DNA of 64,000 bases from DASQFI01 sp035633215 (GTDB lineage Bacteria; Acidobacteriota; Vicinamibacteria; Vicinamibacterales; SCN-69-37), in NCBI GenBank assembly GCA_035633215.1, contig DASQFI010000039.1:372001-436000 (forward strand), in the 5' to 3' direction. The notes below the pieces were generated by a model. It saw only the letters and a program-made list of their open reading frames with translations. It was not told the DNA's origin and did not search any database. Both the position numbers and the translations under genes were made by a program. This document shows, piece by piece, positions 45,965-54,304 of this stretch (position 1 is its first letter; each line of letters opens with the position of its first letter).

Positions 45965-47011
45965 TCAGCTGGCGGCGGCCAGTCGGCGGCTGACCGCGGA
46001 GACGACGGCGTCGACGGTGATGCGCTTCATGCAGCGGTGATCGATGGGACAGTCGCGCAACAGGCACGGCCGGCAGAACACGGGCTGGGTGAGCACGTCG
46101 TGCGCGCCCAGCGGACCCGTGACGCGCTCGTCGGTCGGCCCGAAGATCGCGACGACCGGCCGGCCGACCGCCGCGGCCACGTGCATCGCTCCGGAATCGT
46201 TCGACACGAAGACGGCGGCGCGCGCGGCCACGCCCACGAGCGCGCCGAGGGTCGTCTGCCCGACGAGATCGGCGACCCGCGCCGCCGCGCCTGGTGCGTG
46301 CGCGCGGAGCCACGATTCTATCGCACGCGCCGCATCGCGATCGTGGGCGGCGCCGACAATGACGCAGGTCGCCGGTGTTTCTGCCACCAGACGCGCGATC
46401 ACTTGCGCCACGCGATCAGGCGGCCATTGCTTTGCCTGGCCGTACGCGGCGCCCGGCGCGAATCCGACAATCGGCGCGGCTGCCGGAACGCGGCGCTCGG
46501 CCAGCAACGCCGCCGCGCGGTCGGCGCTGGACGCCGAGGGCGTGAGCCGCGGCTCGGCATCATCAGCGCACTCGATGTCGAGACCGCGGACCAGATCGCG
46601 GTAGTAGCCGGCCAGGTGCTGGCGGCCGCCGCGCCGCCGCCGCGGGCCCTTGCGCGTGAGCAGCCAGCCGCGTCCTGCCGTGGGATACCCCCACCGCGCA
46701 GGGATGCCCGCGCGCCGGAATTGCCACGCCGAGCCGAACGAGTTTGGAAACAGGATACCGGCGTCGAAGGCGCCGGCGGCGAGCGCCGCGACCGCCCCGC
46801 GCGTCGAGGCCGGCAGCTCGATCACCGCGTCGGGTGCGACGTCGGTGCGCTCGTGAAAGATCGCGGCAACGCCCGGCGGCGCGGCGATCGTCAGGTGCGC
46901 CGACGGGAAGTGCCGGCGAATCGCGGCCGCCGCCGGCAGCGAGAGGATCACATCGCCAAGCCAGCCGGGGGCGCGTACGACGAGACGGCTGATCGAGCCC
47001 GGCTCGGTCAT
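45965..47011 (-). CDS. waaF: LPS heptosyltransferase II
   Basis: 348 residues from ATG 47011, overlapping the acyltransferase stop (ATGA). VVRAPGWLGDVILSLPAAAA (GT9 start with WLGD), FPNSFGSAWQFRRAGIP, GFAPGAAYGQAKQWPPDR, VSNDSGAMHVAAAVGRP, and FGPTDERVTGP are WaaF-type blocks, plus C-terminal CRPCLLRDCPIDHRCM, a cysteine motif common in WaaF. Adds the second core heptose at the inner membrane. Confidence 0.92.
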   Translation of the reverse strand: MTEPGSISRLVVRAPGWLGDVILSLPAAAAIRRHFPSAHLTIAAPPGVAAIFHERTDVAPDAVIELPASTRGAVAALAAGAFDAGILFPNSFGSAWQFRRAGIPARWGYPTAGRGWLLTRKGPRRRRGGRQHLAGYYRDLVRGLDIECADDAEPRLTPSASSADRAAALLAERRVPAAAPIVGFAPGAAYGQAKQWPPDRVAQVIARLVAETPATCVIVGAAHDRDAARAIESWLRAHAPGAAARVADLVGQTTLGALVGVAARAAVFVSNDSGAMHVAAAVGRPVVAIFGPTDERVTGPLGAHDVLTQPVFCRPCLLRDCPIDHRCMKRITVDAVVSAVSRRLAAAS

Positions 47012-47964
47012 GGCTCGGCCGGCTCGCTCTCGTCGGACGCGGCCGCGGGAAACATGCCCGGCACACTGAGGCTCTCGGGTTCGTCGTCGCGCCAGCGCCG
47101 GTGCATCCACAACCACAGGTGCGGATGCCGGCGCACGTACATCTCGAGGACGTCGGTGCAGCGCTGGGTCAGCTCGCGCACCGGGTCAGCCGTCTCGGCG
47201 GGCGGCAGCTCCACGGGCGTCTCATAGATCATTCGATACCGGCCGCCGGCGAGCGGCAGCGCGAACGCCGGCACCAGGGCCGCGCCCGTGCGCAGCGCCA
47301 GCGTCGCGACCGCGGAGGTCGTCGCCACCGGGCGGTTGAAGAAATCGACCTTCACCGCATCGGAGGTCGCGATGTGCTGATCGATGAGAACGGCAACAGT
47401 CTCGTCGGCGGCGAGCGCGCGGAGGACACGGCGGATCGCGCCCTGTCGGTAAATGACGCGATTGCCGTGGCTGCACCGCGCACGCTCCAACAGGTCGTGC
47501 AGCAGCGGATTGTCGAGCGGACGCGCCAGCACCGACATCGGCGGCAGCGCGAGCGCGTGCGCGATGCCGTGCAGCTCCCAGTAGCCGAAATGCCCCGTGA
47601 CGATGATGACCCCTTTGCCCGCGGAGAGCGCCGCGCGCACGCGATCGTCGCCGTCGAACTCGACACGCGCGCGGATCTGATCCGGCGTGAACGTGCTGAA
47701 CCGGAGGAGCGAGACGAGCAGCCGCCCGAAATGCGCGAACGTCGCGCGCGCGATCGCGCGGCACTCGGCCGGTTCGCGCGTCGGAAACGCCGCGCGAAGC
47801 TGCTTGAAGGCCAGCCGCCGATGCGCGCCGTCGATCACGTAGAACGTGAGACCAATGACGGTCCCGAGCGCGCGCGACAGGACGTCGGGCAGCAGACCGA
47901 CAACGCCACGGACGGTCATGACGAGCGCGTACTCGACGCGATGCCGGAGCGTCGCGGTTTTCAC
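47008..47964 (-). CDS. Lipid A biosynthesis acyltransferase (LpxL/HtrB family)
   Basis: 318 residues from GTG 47964 overlapping the lpxK TGA (GTGA). An N-terminal hydrophobic region, then VTGHFGYWELHG with the catalytic HX4E, RPLDNPLLHDLLERAR, and VAVLIDQHIATSDAVKVDFF; ends in WLWMHRRWRD, the usual LpxL/HtrB tail. Transfers a secondary acyl chain to lipid A precursor on the inner membrane's cytoplasmic face. Follows lpxK in the operon. Confidence 0.9.
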   Translation of the reverse strand: MKTATLRHRVEYALVMTVRGVVGLLPDVLSRALGTVIGLTFYVIDGAHRRLAFKQLRAAFPTREPAECRAIARATFAHFGRLLVSLLRFSTFTPDQIRARVEFDGDDRVRAALSAGKGVIIVTGHFGYWELHGIAHALALPPMSVLARPLDNPLLHDLLERARCSHGNRVIYRQGAIRRVLRALAADETVAVLIDQHIATSDAVKVDFFNRPVATTSAVATLALRTGAALVPAFALPLAGGRYRMIYETPVELPPAETADPVRELTQRCTDVLEMYVRRHPHLWLWMHRRWRDDEPESLSVPGMFPAAASDESEPAEP

Positions 47965-49175
47965 GCGCGCGCCTCCCGCAAACGATCCAGCAGCCAGGTC
48001 CGGAAGTGGTCGGCCGGGTGAAGTAGGGCGGATTGATCCCCAAAGCCGCCGGGCGTGACGGAGATCTCGAGGGACACGGTCGCGATGCGCACCGGAAACG
48101 GACGCCACGGCAACAGCCGCCCGGCGTCTTTTTCCGTCGTCACGACGCCAATCGCGCCTGTCGCGGTGACATCGCTCGCCAGGCGTGCCACGTCCACGGC
48201 CGTATAGCGATGATGATCGGCAAACGCGACCTCGCGCGCAACCTGCCATCCGGCATCACGCAGCGCGGCGGCAAAGCGTTCGGGCCGCGCGATGCCGGCG
48301 GCCGCAACGACCGGACCCTGCCCTGAGCCCAGTCGAAGGGCGGCGTCCTGCGGCCACGGGCGATCGGGTTCGAGCGCGCGCACTGTCCCGAGCGAGCGTC
48401 GGAGCGAAAACTGGCGGACTGAAGCAGGCAAGTCAAACGTAGGGCGGGGCTTCAGCCCCGCCAGCCCGCCGGCCCTGAAGGGCCGGCCTACATTTGGCAG
48501 CCCATCGCCGTCGAGCAGCACGGCATCCGCCGACGCCAACGCGCTCACCGGTTCGCGCAGCCGGCCGAACGGCACCGCCCTGTCGCGGAGATCCTCGGGC
48601 GACACGACGACGACGTCCACATCTCGCGACAACGTCAGGTGCTGAAACCCGTCATCGAGGACATGTACGGTCGCGCCAAATCGTCGTTCGGCGAGCGCGC
48701 CGGCGAGCACCCGCTGATCGCAGACGAACACCCCGGCGCCGGGAACCGCGCGCGCCAGCATGAGCGGCTCGTCCCCGCTTCGATCGACATCCGCGAGGAT
48801 GTGATGACCGTCGCTCACGACGACCACACCGTCCTCCACCCGGCGGCGACCGTAGCCGCGGCTCAGAATGGCCGGCCGCTCCCCTGCGTCGAGGAGCAGC
48901 CGCGCGATGTAGGAGACGAGCGGAGTCTTGCCCCGACCGCCCATCGAGAGGTTGCCCACGCTCACGACGGGCTGTCGAAGTTTGTGTTGGCGGCCCGGGA
49001 CGGCGTACCAGCTCCGGCGGAGCGGAGCGCGTTTGACCTGCGTCCCCTTCCTGTGGATGGCGGTGGAAAACAGTCCCGTCCCCCTATGTCTTGACGAACG
49101 GCCGCACGACGCCGCGGCTGCCGGGCGGCGGCATGAGGGTGGCGATGCTGTCGAGGGTCCGGCGCTTGGCGCCAC
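47961..49175 (-). CDS. lpxK: Tetraacyldisaccharide 4'-kinase carrying three in-frame repeat insertions
   Basis: SVGNLSMGGRGKTPLVSYIA is the LpxK Walker A; SRGYGRR, DEPLMLA, VLDDGFQHLTLSRDVDVVVV and AAAGIARPERFAAALRD are all LpxK blocks. The frame runs to a GTG at 49175, overlapping waaA by 92 bases; no ATG/GTG exists between the waaA stop and the P-loop, so the start is uncertain. Three segments are encoded by dispersed repeats: NVGRPFRAGGLAGLKPRPT (48439-48492), LRLGSGQG (48316-48341) and GGFGDQSALL (48023-48050). Phosphorylates lipid A disaccharide at the membrane. Confidence 0.87.
   Translation of the reverse strand: MAPSAGPSTASPPSCRRPAAAASCGRSSRHRGTGLFSTAIHRKGTQVKRAPLRRSWYAVPGRQHKLRQPVVSVGNLSMGGRGKTPLVSYIARLLLDAGERPAILSRGYGRRRVEDGVVVVSDGHHILADVDRSGDEPLMLARAVPGAGVFVCDQRVLAGALAERRFGATVHVLDDGFQHLTLSRDVDVVVVSPEDLRDRAVPFGRLREPVSALASADAVLLDGDGLPNVGRPFRAGGLAGLKPRPTFDLPASVRQFSLRRSLGTVRALEPDRPWPQDAALRLGSGQGPVVAAAGIARPERFAAALRDAGWQVAREVAFADHHRYTAVDVARLASDVTATGAIGVVTTEKDAGRLLPWRPFPVRIATVSLEISVTPGGFGDQSALLHPADHFRTWLLDRLREARA
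48023..48050. repeat. GCGGATT-type half-repeat inside lpxK 3' end
   Basis: GTAGGGCGGATTG...CAAAGCCGCC matches one half of the 32013-32075 element and is translated in frame as the GGFGDQSALL segment of LpxK. Confidence 0.75.
48316..48341. repeat. CCCTGAGCCCAGTCGAAGGG-type repeat inside lpxK
   Basis: A short imperfect palindrome of a type known to be dispersed in several bacterial genomes. It is translated in frame as LRLGSGQG just before the conserved AAAGIARPERF block of LpxK. Confidence 0.6.
48439..48492. repeat. GTAGG-type double palindrome (copy 2) inside lpxK
   Basis: Nearly identical to the intergenic element at 29429-29481 (GGCGGGGCTTCAGCCCCGCC, then GGCCCTGAAGGGCC, bounded by GTAGG/CCTAC). 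It is 54 bases, a multiple of three, and keeps the lpxK frame open. Confidence 0.92.
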
Positions 49176-50439
49176 GATTGGCTTCGACCAGGGCGCGCGC
49201 CGCCGCGCCGAGCCGGGCGCGTTCGACCGAATCGCCGATGAGCCGCGCGATCGCCCCCGTCAGTTCCGCTGGCGTGTTCACCTGCACGGCGGCCTGATTC
49301 CTCAAGAAGGTCTCGACGATCTCCGTGAAGTTCGTCATGTGCGGACCAAACACGATCGGCTTGCCGTGCACGGCCGGCTCGAGGATGTTGTGCCCACCCT
49401 GATCGATCAGGCTCCCGCCGACGAACACGACGGTGGCGACCTGGAAGAGGTGCGCCAGCTCGCCGATCGTGTCGAGCACGATGACGTCCGCGCGCGGCTC
49501 GGCATCGACGGCCAGCTCCGTGCGGCGCACCACGCGCAGGCCTTCGGCGCGCGCGAGCGCTTCGGCCTCGGCAAACCGCTCCGGCTTGCGCGGCGCGATG
49601 ATGAGCAGCGCCGACGGCTGCGCCCGCCGCACCGACGCGAAGGCGCTCAGCACCATCCCCTCCTCGCCCTTGACCGTGCTGGCAGCCATGAAGACCGAAC
49701 GCGTCGGCGGAATCCTGAAATACCGCAGCACACGCCCTTCACCCCGGCCGGCGGCCGCGGCCGGCGATTCGAGCGAATCGAACTTCAGACTGCCCGTCAC
49801 CGTGACCCGCTTCGGTTCGGCGCCGATCTCGATGATCCGTCGCGCCGACTCGTCGCTCTGCATGCAAAAGCGATCGACGTTGGCCAGCACCTGCCGGAAG
49901 AACCGGCGCGCGAGCCGGTATCGCGGATAGGAACGCGACGAGATCCGGCCATTCACGAGCATCGTCTTCACGCGCGCGCGCCGGCAGGCGTGGAGCAGGT
50001 TCGGCCAGATCTCCGTCTCCATCATGATGAAGAGGCGCGGGCGGACCAGCCGCAGCGTCCGATGGACGAACGGCGGCAGATCGAACGGCAGAAAGAACAC
50101 CGCATCCACGCCCTGGAGCCGCGTGGCGATCTGCTGGCCCGTGAGCGTCGTGGTCGAGAGAAACAGCTTGAGGTTCGGATACCGATCGCGCAGGTCGGCG
50201 ATGAGCGCGCGCGCCGTGAGCGCCTCACCGACCGAGACCGCGTGAATCCAGATCGAATCGTCGCCGTCGAGATTGAAGCTGACCGGCAGGTAGCCCATGC
50301 GCTGCGCCAGACTGCCGATGTACTTGCGGTATCGAATTGCCTGGTACACGAACCACGGCGACAGCACGACCGCCAGGACGACGATCGCAAGGCTGTAAAG
50401 GACGAGCACGCCCTGAAATGATACTAGAGCCGTTCTCAT
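49084..50439 (-). CDS. waaA: 3-deoxy-D-manno-octulosonic acid (Kdo) transferase
   Basis: 451 residues. N-terminal membrane anchor (LVLYSLAIVVLAVVLSPW), then IWIHAVSVGEALTARALI, STTTLTGQQIA, FFLPFDLPPFVHRTL, METEIWPNLLHACRR (catalytic Glu region), TVTGSLKFD, FVGGSLIDQGGHNILEPAVHG and FGPHMTNFTEI: a complete WaaA. ATG 50439 lies in the terminal repeat of a MITE-like element, whose bases encode the first four residues; GTG 50409 just before the anchor is an alternative. First gene of the leftward lipid A/core operon. Confidence 0.93.
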   Translation of the reverse strand: MRTALVSFQGVLVLYSLAIVVLAVVLSPWFVYQAIRYRKYIGSLAQRMGYLPVSFNLDGDDSIWIHAVSVGEALTARALIADLRDRYPNLKLFLSTTTLTGQQIATRLQGVDAVFFLPFDLPPFVHRTLRLVRPRLFIMMETEIWPNLLHACRRARVKTMLVNGRISSRSYPRYRLARRFFRQVLANVDRFCMQSDESARRIIEIGAEPKRVTVTGSLKFDSLESPAAAAGRGEGRVLRYFRIPPTRSVFMAASTVKGEEGMVLSAFASVRRAQPSALLIIAPRKPERFAEAEALARAEGLRVVRRTELAVDAEPRADVIVLDTIGELAHLFQVATVVFVGGSLIDQGGHNILEPAVHGKPIVFGPHMTNFTEIVETFLRNQAAVQVNTPAELTGAIARLIGDSVERARLGAAARALVEANRGAKRRTLDSIATLMPPPGSRGVVRPFVKT

Positions 50440-50525
50440 TTCCTCACAGTGCAAGACCGACGAGTATCGCGAGCCAGTCGGCTCAATTCCGGCAACCAGC
50501 TCGCTACAGGAGAATGAGAACGGCT
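50428..50525. mobile_element. MITE-like element, copy B (98 bp)
   Basis: Perfect 13-bp terminal inverted repeats (AGCCGTTCTCATT at 50428-50440, complement 50513-50525), extended to 17 bp by flanking CTAG direct repeats (50424-50427, 50526-50529). Inverted relative to copy A at 42008-42104 and about three quarters identical to it. It occupies the divergent waaA/gap promoter region and overlaps the first four waaA codons. Confidence 0.9.
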
Positions 50526-50587
50526 CTAGTTCTTGATAGAATCCAGAGTTCGCATTCGTGCTTCGAGGTGTCGAGAGGAGCATCCGC

Positions 50588-51595
<1,008 letters not shown>

Positions 51596-51614
51596 TAGCG
51601 CGTGGTGAATGTAG

Positions 51615-51634
51615 GCCGGCCCTTGAGGGCCGGC
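51615..51634. repeat. GCCGGCCC hairpin (half of the GTAGG element) between gap and pgk
   Basis: Perfect 8-bp arms with a TTGA loop, preceded by GTAG. A GC-rich stem without a T-run; could attenuate or stabilise the mRNA between the genes. Confidence 0.8.
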
Positions 51635-51657
51635 ATGCTGGCGAGCCTCAATCAACT

Positions 51658-52836
51658 ATGCGCACGATCCGTGACCTCGCTTTGAGCGCCAAACGAGTCT
51701 TCATCCGGGTCGATTTCAACGTCCCGATCGAAGACGGACAAATCAGCGACGACATGCGGATCCGTGCGGCGCTGCCGACGATCACGTATGCCATCGACCA
51801 CGGCGCGACGGTCATTCTTGCGTCCCACCTCGGTCGTCCGAAGGGCAAACCGAAACCTGAGTTCAGTCTGAAGTCGGTCGCGGATCATCTGGCTCGGCTG
51901 CTCGGGCGGCCGGTGGCCTTCGCCCCGGATTGCGTGGGACCTTCGGCCGCGGCCGCGGTCGAGGAACACCGTGGCGGAGTCATCCTGCTCGAGAACCTCC
52001 GGTTTCACAAAGAAGAGGAAGCGAACGACCCTGAATTCGCGCGTGCCCTGGCGTCGCTTTGCGAGGCGTACGTCAACGACGCGTTCGGCGCCGCGCATCG
52101 CGCGCATGCGTCCACCGTGGGCATCGTCCAGTTCGTCAAGGAATCCGCGGCGGGTCTGCTGATGGCCGCGGAGGTCGAGTATCTTGGGAAGGCCCTGAAG
52201 TCGCCCGAACGGCCGTTCATCGCGATCATGGGCGGCGCGAAAGTATCGGACAAACTCGAGGTGATCGAAAACCTGCTCGCCCGCGTCGATGCGCTGCTCA
52301 TTGGCGGCGCGATGGCCTACACCTTCTTCAAGGCGCAGGGACTCCCCGTCGGCAAGTCACTCGTCGAGGACGACCTGCTGGAGAGCGCTCGCGATCTCCG
52401 GGCCCGCGCGCAGGCCCGGGGCGTGGCGCTCGAGCTTCCGGTCGACTACGTGGTGGCTCCAAAGATCGAAGCTGGCGTTGCGACGCAGACGATCCCCGCC
52501 GGCGACCCGGCTATCGGCGACCGGATGGGCCTCGACATCGGACCGGAAACCGTCGCTCGCTATGCGAAGATCATCGGCGGCGCCAGAACCGTCGTGTGGA
52601 ACGGGCCGATGGGCGTCTTCGAGCTGGACGAATTCGCCGCCGGCACGCTCGGAATCGCCCAGGCCGTCGCCGCGGTGAAAGGCACGACCATCATCGGCGG
52701 CGGAGACTCTGTGGCGGCAGTCACTCGCGCCGGGGTCGCCGACCGGATCACGCACATCTCGACAGGCGGTGGCGCCTCGCTCGAATTCCTCGGCGGCCGG
52801 ACGCTGCCGGGCGTCGCGGCGCTCGAAGGGCACTAA
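51658..52836 (+). CDS. pgk: Phosphoglycerate kinase
   Basis: 392 residues from ATG 51658; the frame is open back into gap but unconserved. RVFIRVDFNVPIEDG, ILASHLGRPKG, LLENLRFHKEEE, YVNDAFGAAHRAHAS, IMGGAKVSDKLEV, VWNGPMGVFE and GGGDSVAAV are the complete PGK set. Transfers phosphate from 1,3-bisphosphoglycerate to ADP. 62 bases after gap, with a hairpin between. Confidence 0.97.
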   Translation: MRTIRDLALSAKRVFIRVDFNVPIEDGQISDDMRIRAALPTITYAIDHGATVILASHLGRPKGKPKPEFSLKSVADHLARLLGRPVAFAPDCVGPSAAAAVEEHRGGVILLENLRFHKEEEANDPEFARALASLCEAYVNDAFGAAHRAHASTVGIVQFVKESAAGLLMAAEVEYLGKALKSPERPFIAIMGGAKVSDKLEVIENLLARVDALLIGGAMAYTFFKAQGLPVGKSLVEDDLLESARDLRARAQARGVALELPVDYVVAPKIEAGVATQTIPAGDPAIGDRMGLDIGPETVARYAKIIGGARTVVWNGPMGVFELDEFAAGTLGIAQAVAAVKGTTIIGGGDSVAAVTRAGVADRITHISTGGGASLEFLGGRTLPGVAALEGH

Positions 52837-52855
52837 ACCAACGCGGTCCGTCACG

Positions 52856-53614
52856 ATGCGGCAACCTCTTTTTGTCGCCAACTGGAAGATGCACAAGACC
52901 GGGCACGACGCCGTGGCGTTCGTGCGCGAACTCAGCGCACTCGCGCGCGGGATCGCGGACGTGGAAATCGTCGTGGCGCCGCCGTTCACGGCGATCGCCG
53001 CGGCGGCTGAGGCCGCGCGGAACACGATGATCGGTGTCGCCGCGCAGAATGTCTACTTCGAGCCCGAGGGCGCCTTCACGGGAGAGGTGAGCGTGGGTAT
53101 GCTCAAGCACGCGGGCGCCACCTACGTGATCGTCGGCCATTCTGAACGACGCCGGCTGTTTGGCGACACCGACGACTGGGTGAATCGCAAGGCCCGCGCG
53201 GTCATCGATGCCGACCTCACGCCCATCGTCTGCATCGGCGAGACGCTTGAAGAACGGGAGGGCGGCCGCACCCTGGATGTGCTCGATCGTCAGTTCCGCG
53301 CGGGGCTCGAGGGGCTCACCGAGGATCAGGTCGAGTCGCTCGTGATCGCCTACGAGCCGGTCTGGGCGATCGGCACGGGCCGCAACGCGACGCCGGCTGA
53401 GGCGGGCAAAGCCCATCGGCACATCCGTCGGAGGCTCGAGGCCTGGTTCGGCACGCGGGCACGCGACGGCTGTCGCATCCTGTACGGCGGATCGGTCAAG
53501 CCTGAAAACATCCGCGATCTTGCGGCGCTGCCGGACGTGGATGGGGCGCTGGTGGGCGGGGCGAGTCTCGACGTTGCCAGCTTCGTCGGTATCATCCGGA
53601 ACGCCCGAATGTAG
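52856..53614 (+). CDS. tpiA: Triose-phosphate isomerase
   Basis: 252 residues from ATG 52856. FVANWKMHKT (catalytic Lys), VGHSERRRLFG (His), AYEPVWAIGTG (Glu), YGGSVKPEN and GALVGGASL (phosphate loop) are all intact. Twenty bases after pgk. The TAG stop is the first part of a palindromic repeat (GTAGGCC). Confidence 0.97.
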   Translation: MRQPLFVANWKMHKTGHDAVAFVRELSALARGIADVEIVVAPPFTAIAAAAEAARNTMIGVAAQNVYFEPEGAFTGEVSVGMLKHAGATYVIVGHSERRRLFGDTDDWVNRKARAVIDADLTPIVCIGETLEEREGGRTLDVLDRQFRAGLEGLTEDQVESLVIAYEPVWAIGTGRNATPAEAGKAHRHIRRRLEAWFGTRARDGCRILYGGSVKPENIRDLAALPDVDGALVGGASLDVASFVGIIRNARM

Positions 53615-53634
53615 GCCGGCCCTTTAGGGCCGGC
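53615..53634. repeat. GCCGGCCC hairpin at the tpiA stop
   Basis: Perfect 8-bp arms with a TTTA loop, same sequence as 51615-51634 except the loop. Begins directly after the tpiA stop TAG, which belongs to the shared GTAG leader. SecG starts 18 bases later. Confidence 0.85.
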
Positions 53635-53652
53635 AAGCTATACTAATTAGCT

Positions 53653-54096
53653 ATGTTTTATTACGTCTTCATCGGCCTGTACATCGTCATCTGCTTCCTG
53701 CTGCTGCTGGTCGTGCTGCTGCAGCAAGGGAAGGGCGGAGACATCGCCGCGGCGTTCGGCGGCGCGAGCAGCCAGACGGCGTTTGGCGCGCGCGCGGGCG
53801 CGACGGTCCTGACGCGCGCCACGACGATTCTCGGATCGCTGTTCATGCTGGGCGCGTTCGCGCTCGGGATTATCGGCAAGGGTGGGGGCGGATCGGTCGT
53901 GAGCGGCGTCGACTCGCCGCCGGGCCAGAGCGCACCGGCACCCGCGCTCCCGACCGGCTCGGCGCCCAAACTGCCGACCGGCACGCCGCCAGCCGGATCG
54001 CCGCCCGCCGGGTCGCAGCCGCAACAACAGCAACAGCCGCCGGCCAAGCCGGACCCGGCGAAGCCGACCCCGCCGCCCGGGGGATCAGGATCATGA
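53653..54096 (+). CDS. secG: Preprotein translocase subunit SecG
   Basis: 147 residues. Two TM segments (~3-23 and ~52-75) joined by LLQQGKGGDIAAAFGGASSQ and FGARAGATVLTRAT, the conserved SecG loop. The C-terminal ~70 residues are an unusually long Pro/Gly/Gln-rich disordered tail (PAGSPPAGSQPQQQQQPP). Part of SecYEG. Commonly follows tpiA, as here. Confidence 0.93.
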   Translation: MFYYVFIGLYIVICFLLLLVVLLQQGKGGDIAAAFGGASSQTAFGARAGATVLTRATTILGSLFMLGAFALGIIGKGGGGSVVSGVDSPPGQSAPAPALPTGSAPKLPTGTPPAGSPPAGSQPQQQQQPPAKPDPAKPTPPPGGSGS

Positions 54097-54135
54097 TCAT
54101 GAAGGAAGTGAAGGGGGCTTCACTTCCTTCATGAT
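54096..54135. terminator. Strong terminator-like hairpin after secG
   Basis: Perfect 18-bp stem (54096-54113 with 54118-54135) with a GGGG loop, starting at the last base of secG. No T-run, but the longest perfect stem in the window; probably ends the glycolytic operon and shields tRNA-Leu. Confidence 0.75.
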
Positions 54136-54147
54136 TGCGTCAGCAAT

Positions 54148-54234
54148 GCGGAAGTGGCGGAACTGGCAGACGCACCAGCTTGAGGGGCTGGCGCTCGCAA
54201 GAGCGTGGGGGTTCGAATCCCCCCTTCCGCACCA
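54148..54234 (+). tRNA. tRNA-Leu (anticodon GAG)
   Basis: Class II tRNA: acceptor GCGGAAG/CTTCCGC, anticodon stem CCAGC/GCTGG with loop TTGAGGG giving GAG, a long variable arm (GCGCTCGCAAGAGCGT), T-arm GGGGTTCGAATCCCC and encoded CCA. Its 3' side is the edge of a low-GC accessory segment. Confidence 0.96.
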
Positions 54235-54242
54235 ATGTACAG

Positions 54243-54267
54243 AAAGGCCCGAGAAATCGGGCCTTTT
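54243..54267 (+). terminator. Rho-independent terminator after tRNA-Leu
   Basis: AAAGGCCCGA, GAAA tetraloop, TCGGGCCTTTT: a 10-bp stem followed by T4, eight bases after the tRNA CCA. Confidence 0.85.
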
Positions 54268-54304
54268 CGATAAGGCGATCAACAAGCTAACGCTGAGCTA
54301 ACAA

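Noticed and set aside
47101..48021. 306-codon open frame antisense to the lipid A acyltransferase
   Set aside because: Arg/Glu/His-rich shadow; the opposite frame carries the HX4E acyltransferase motif.
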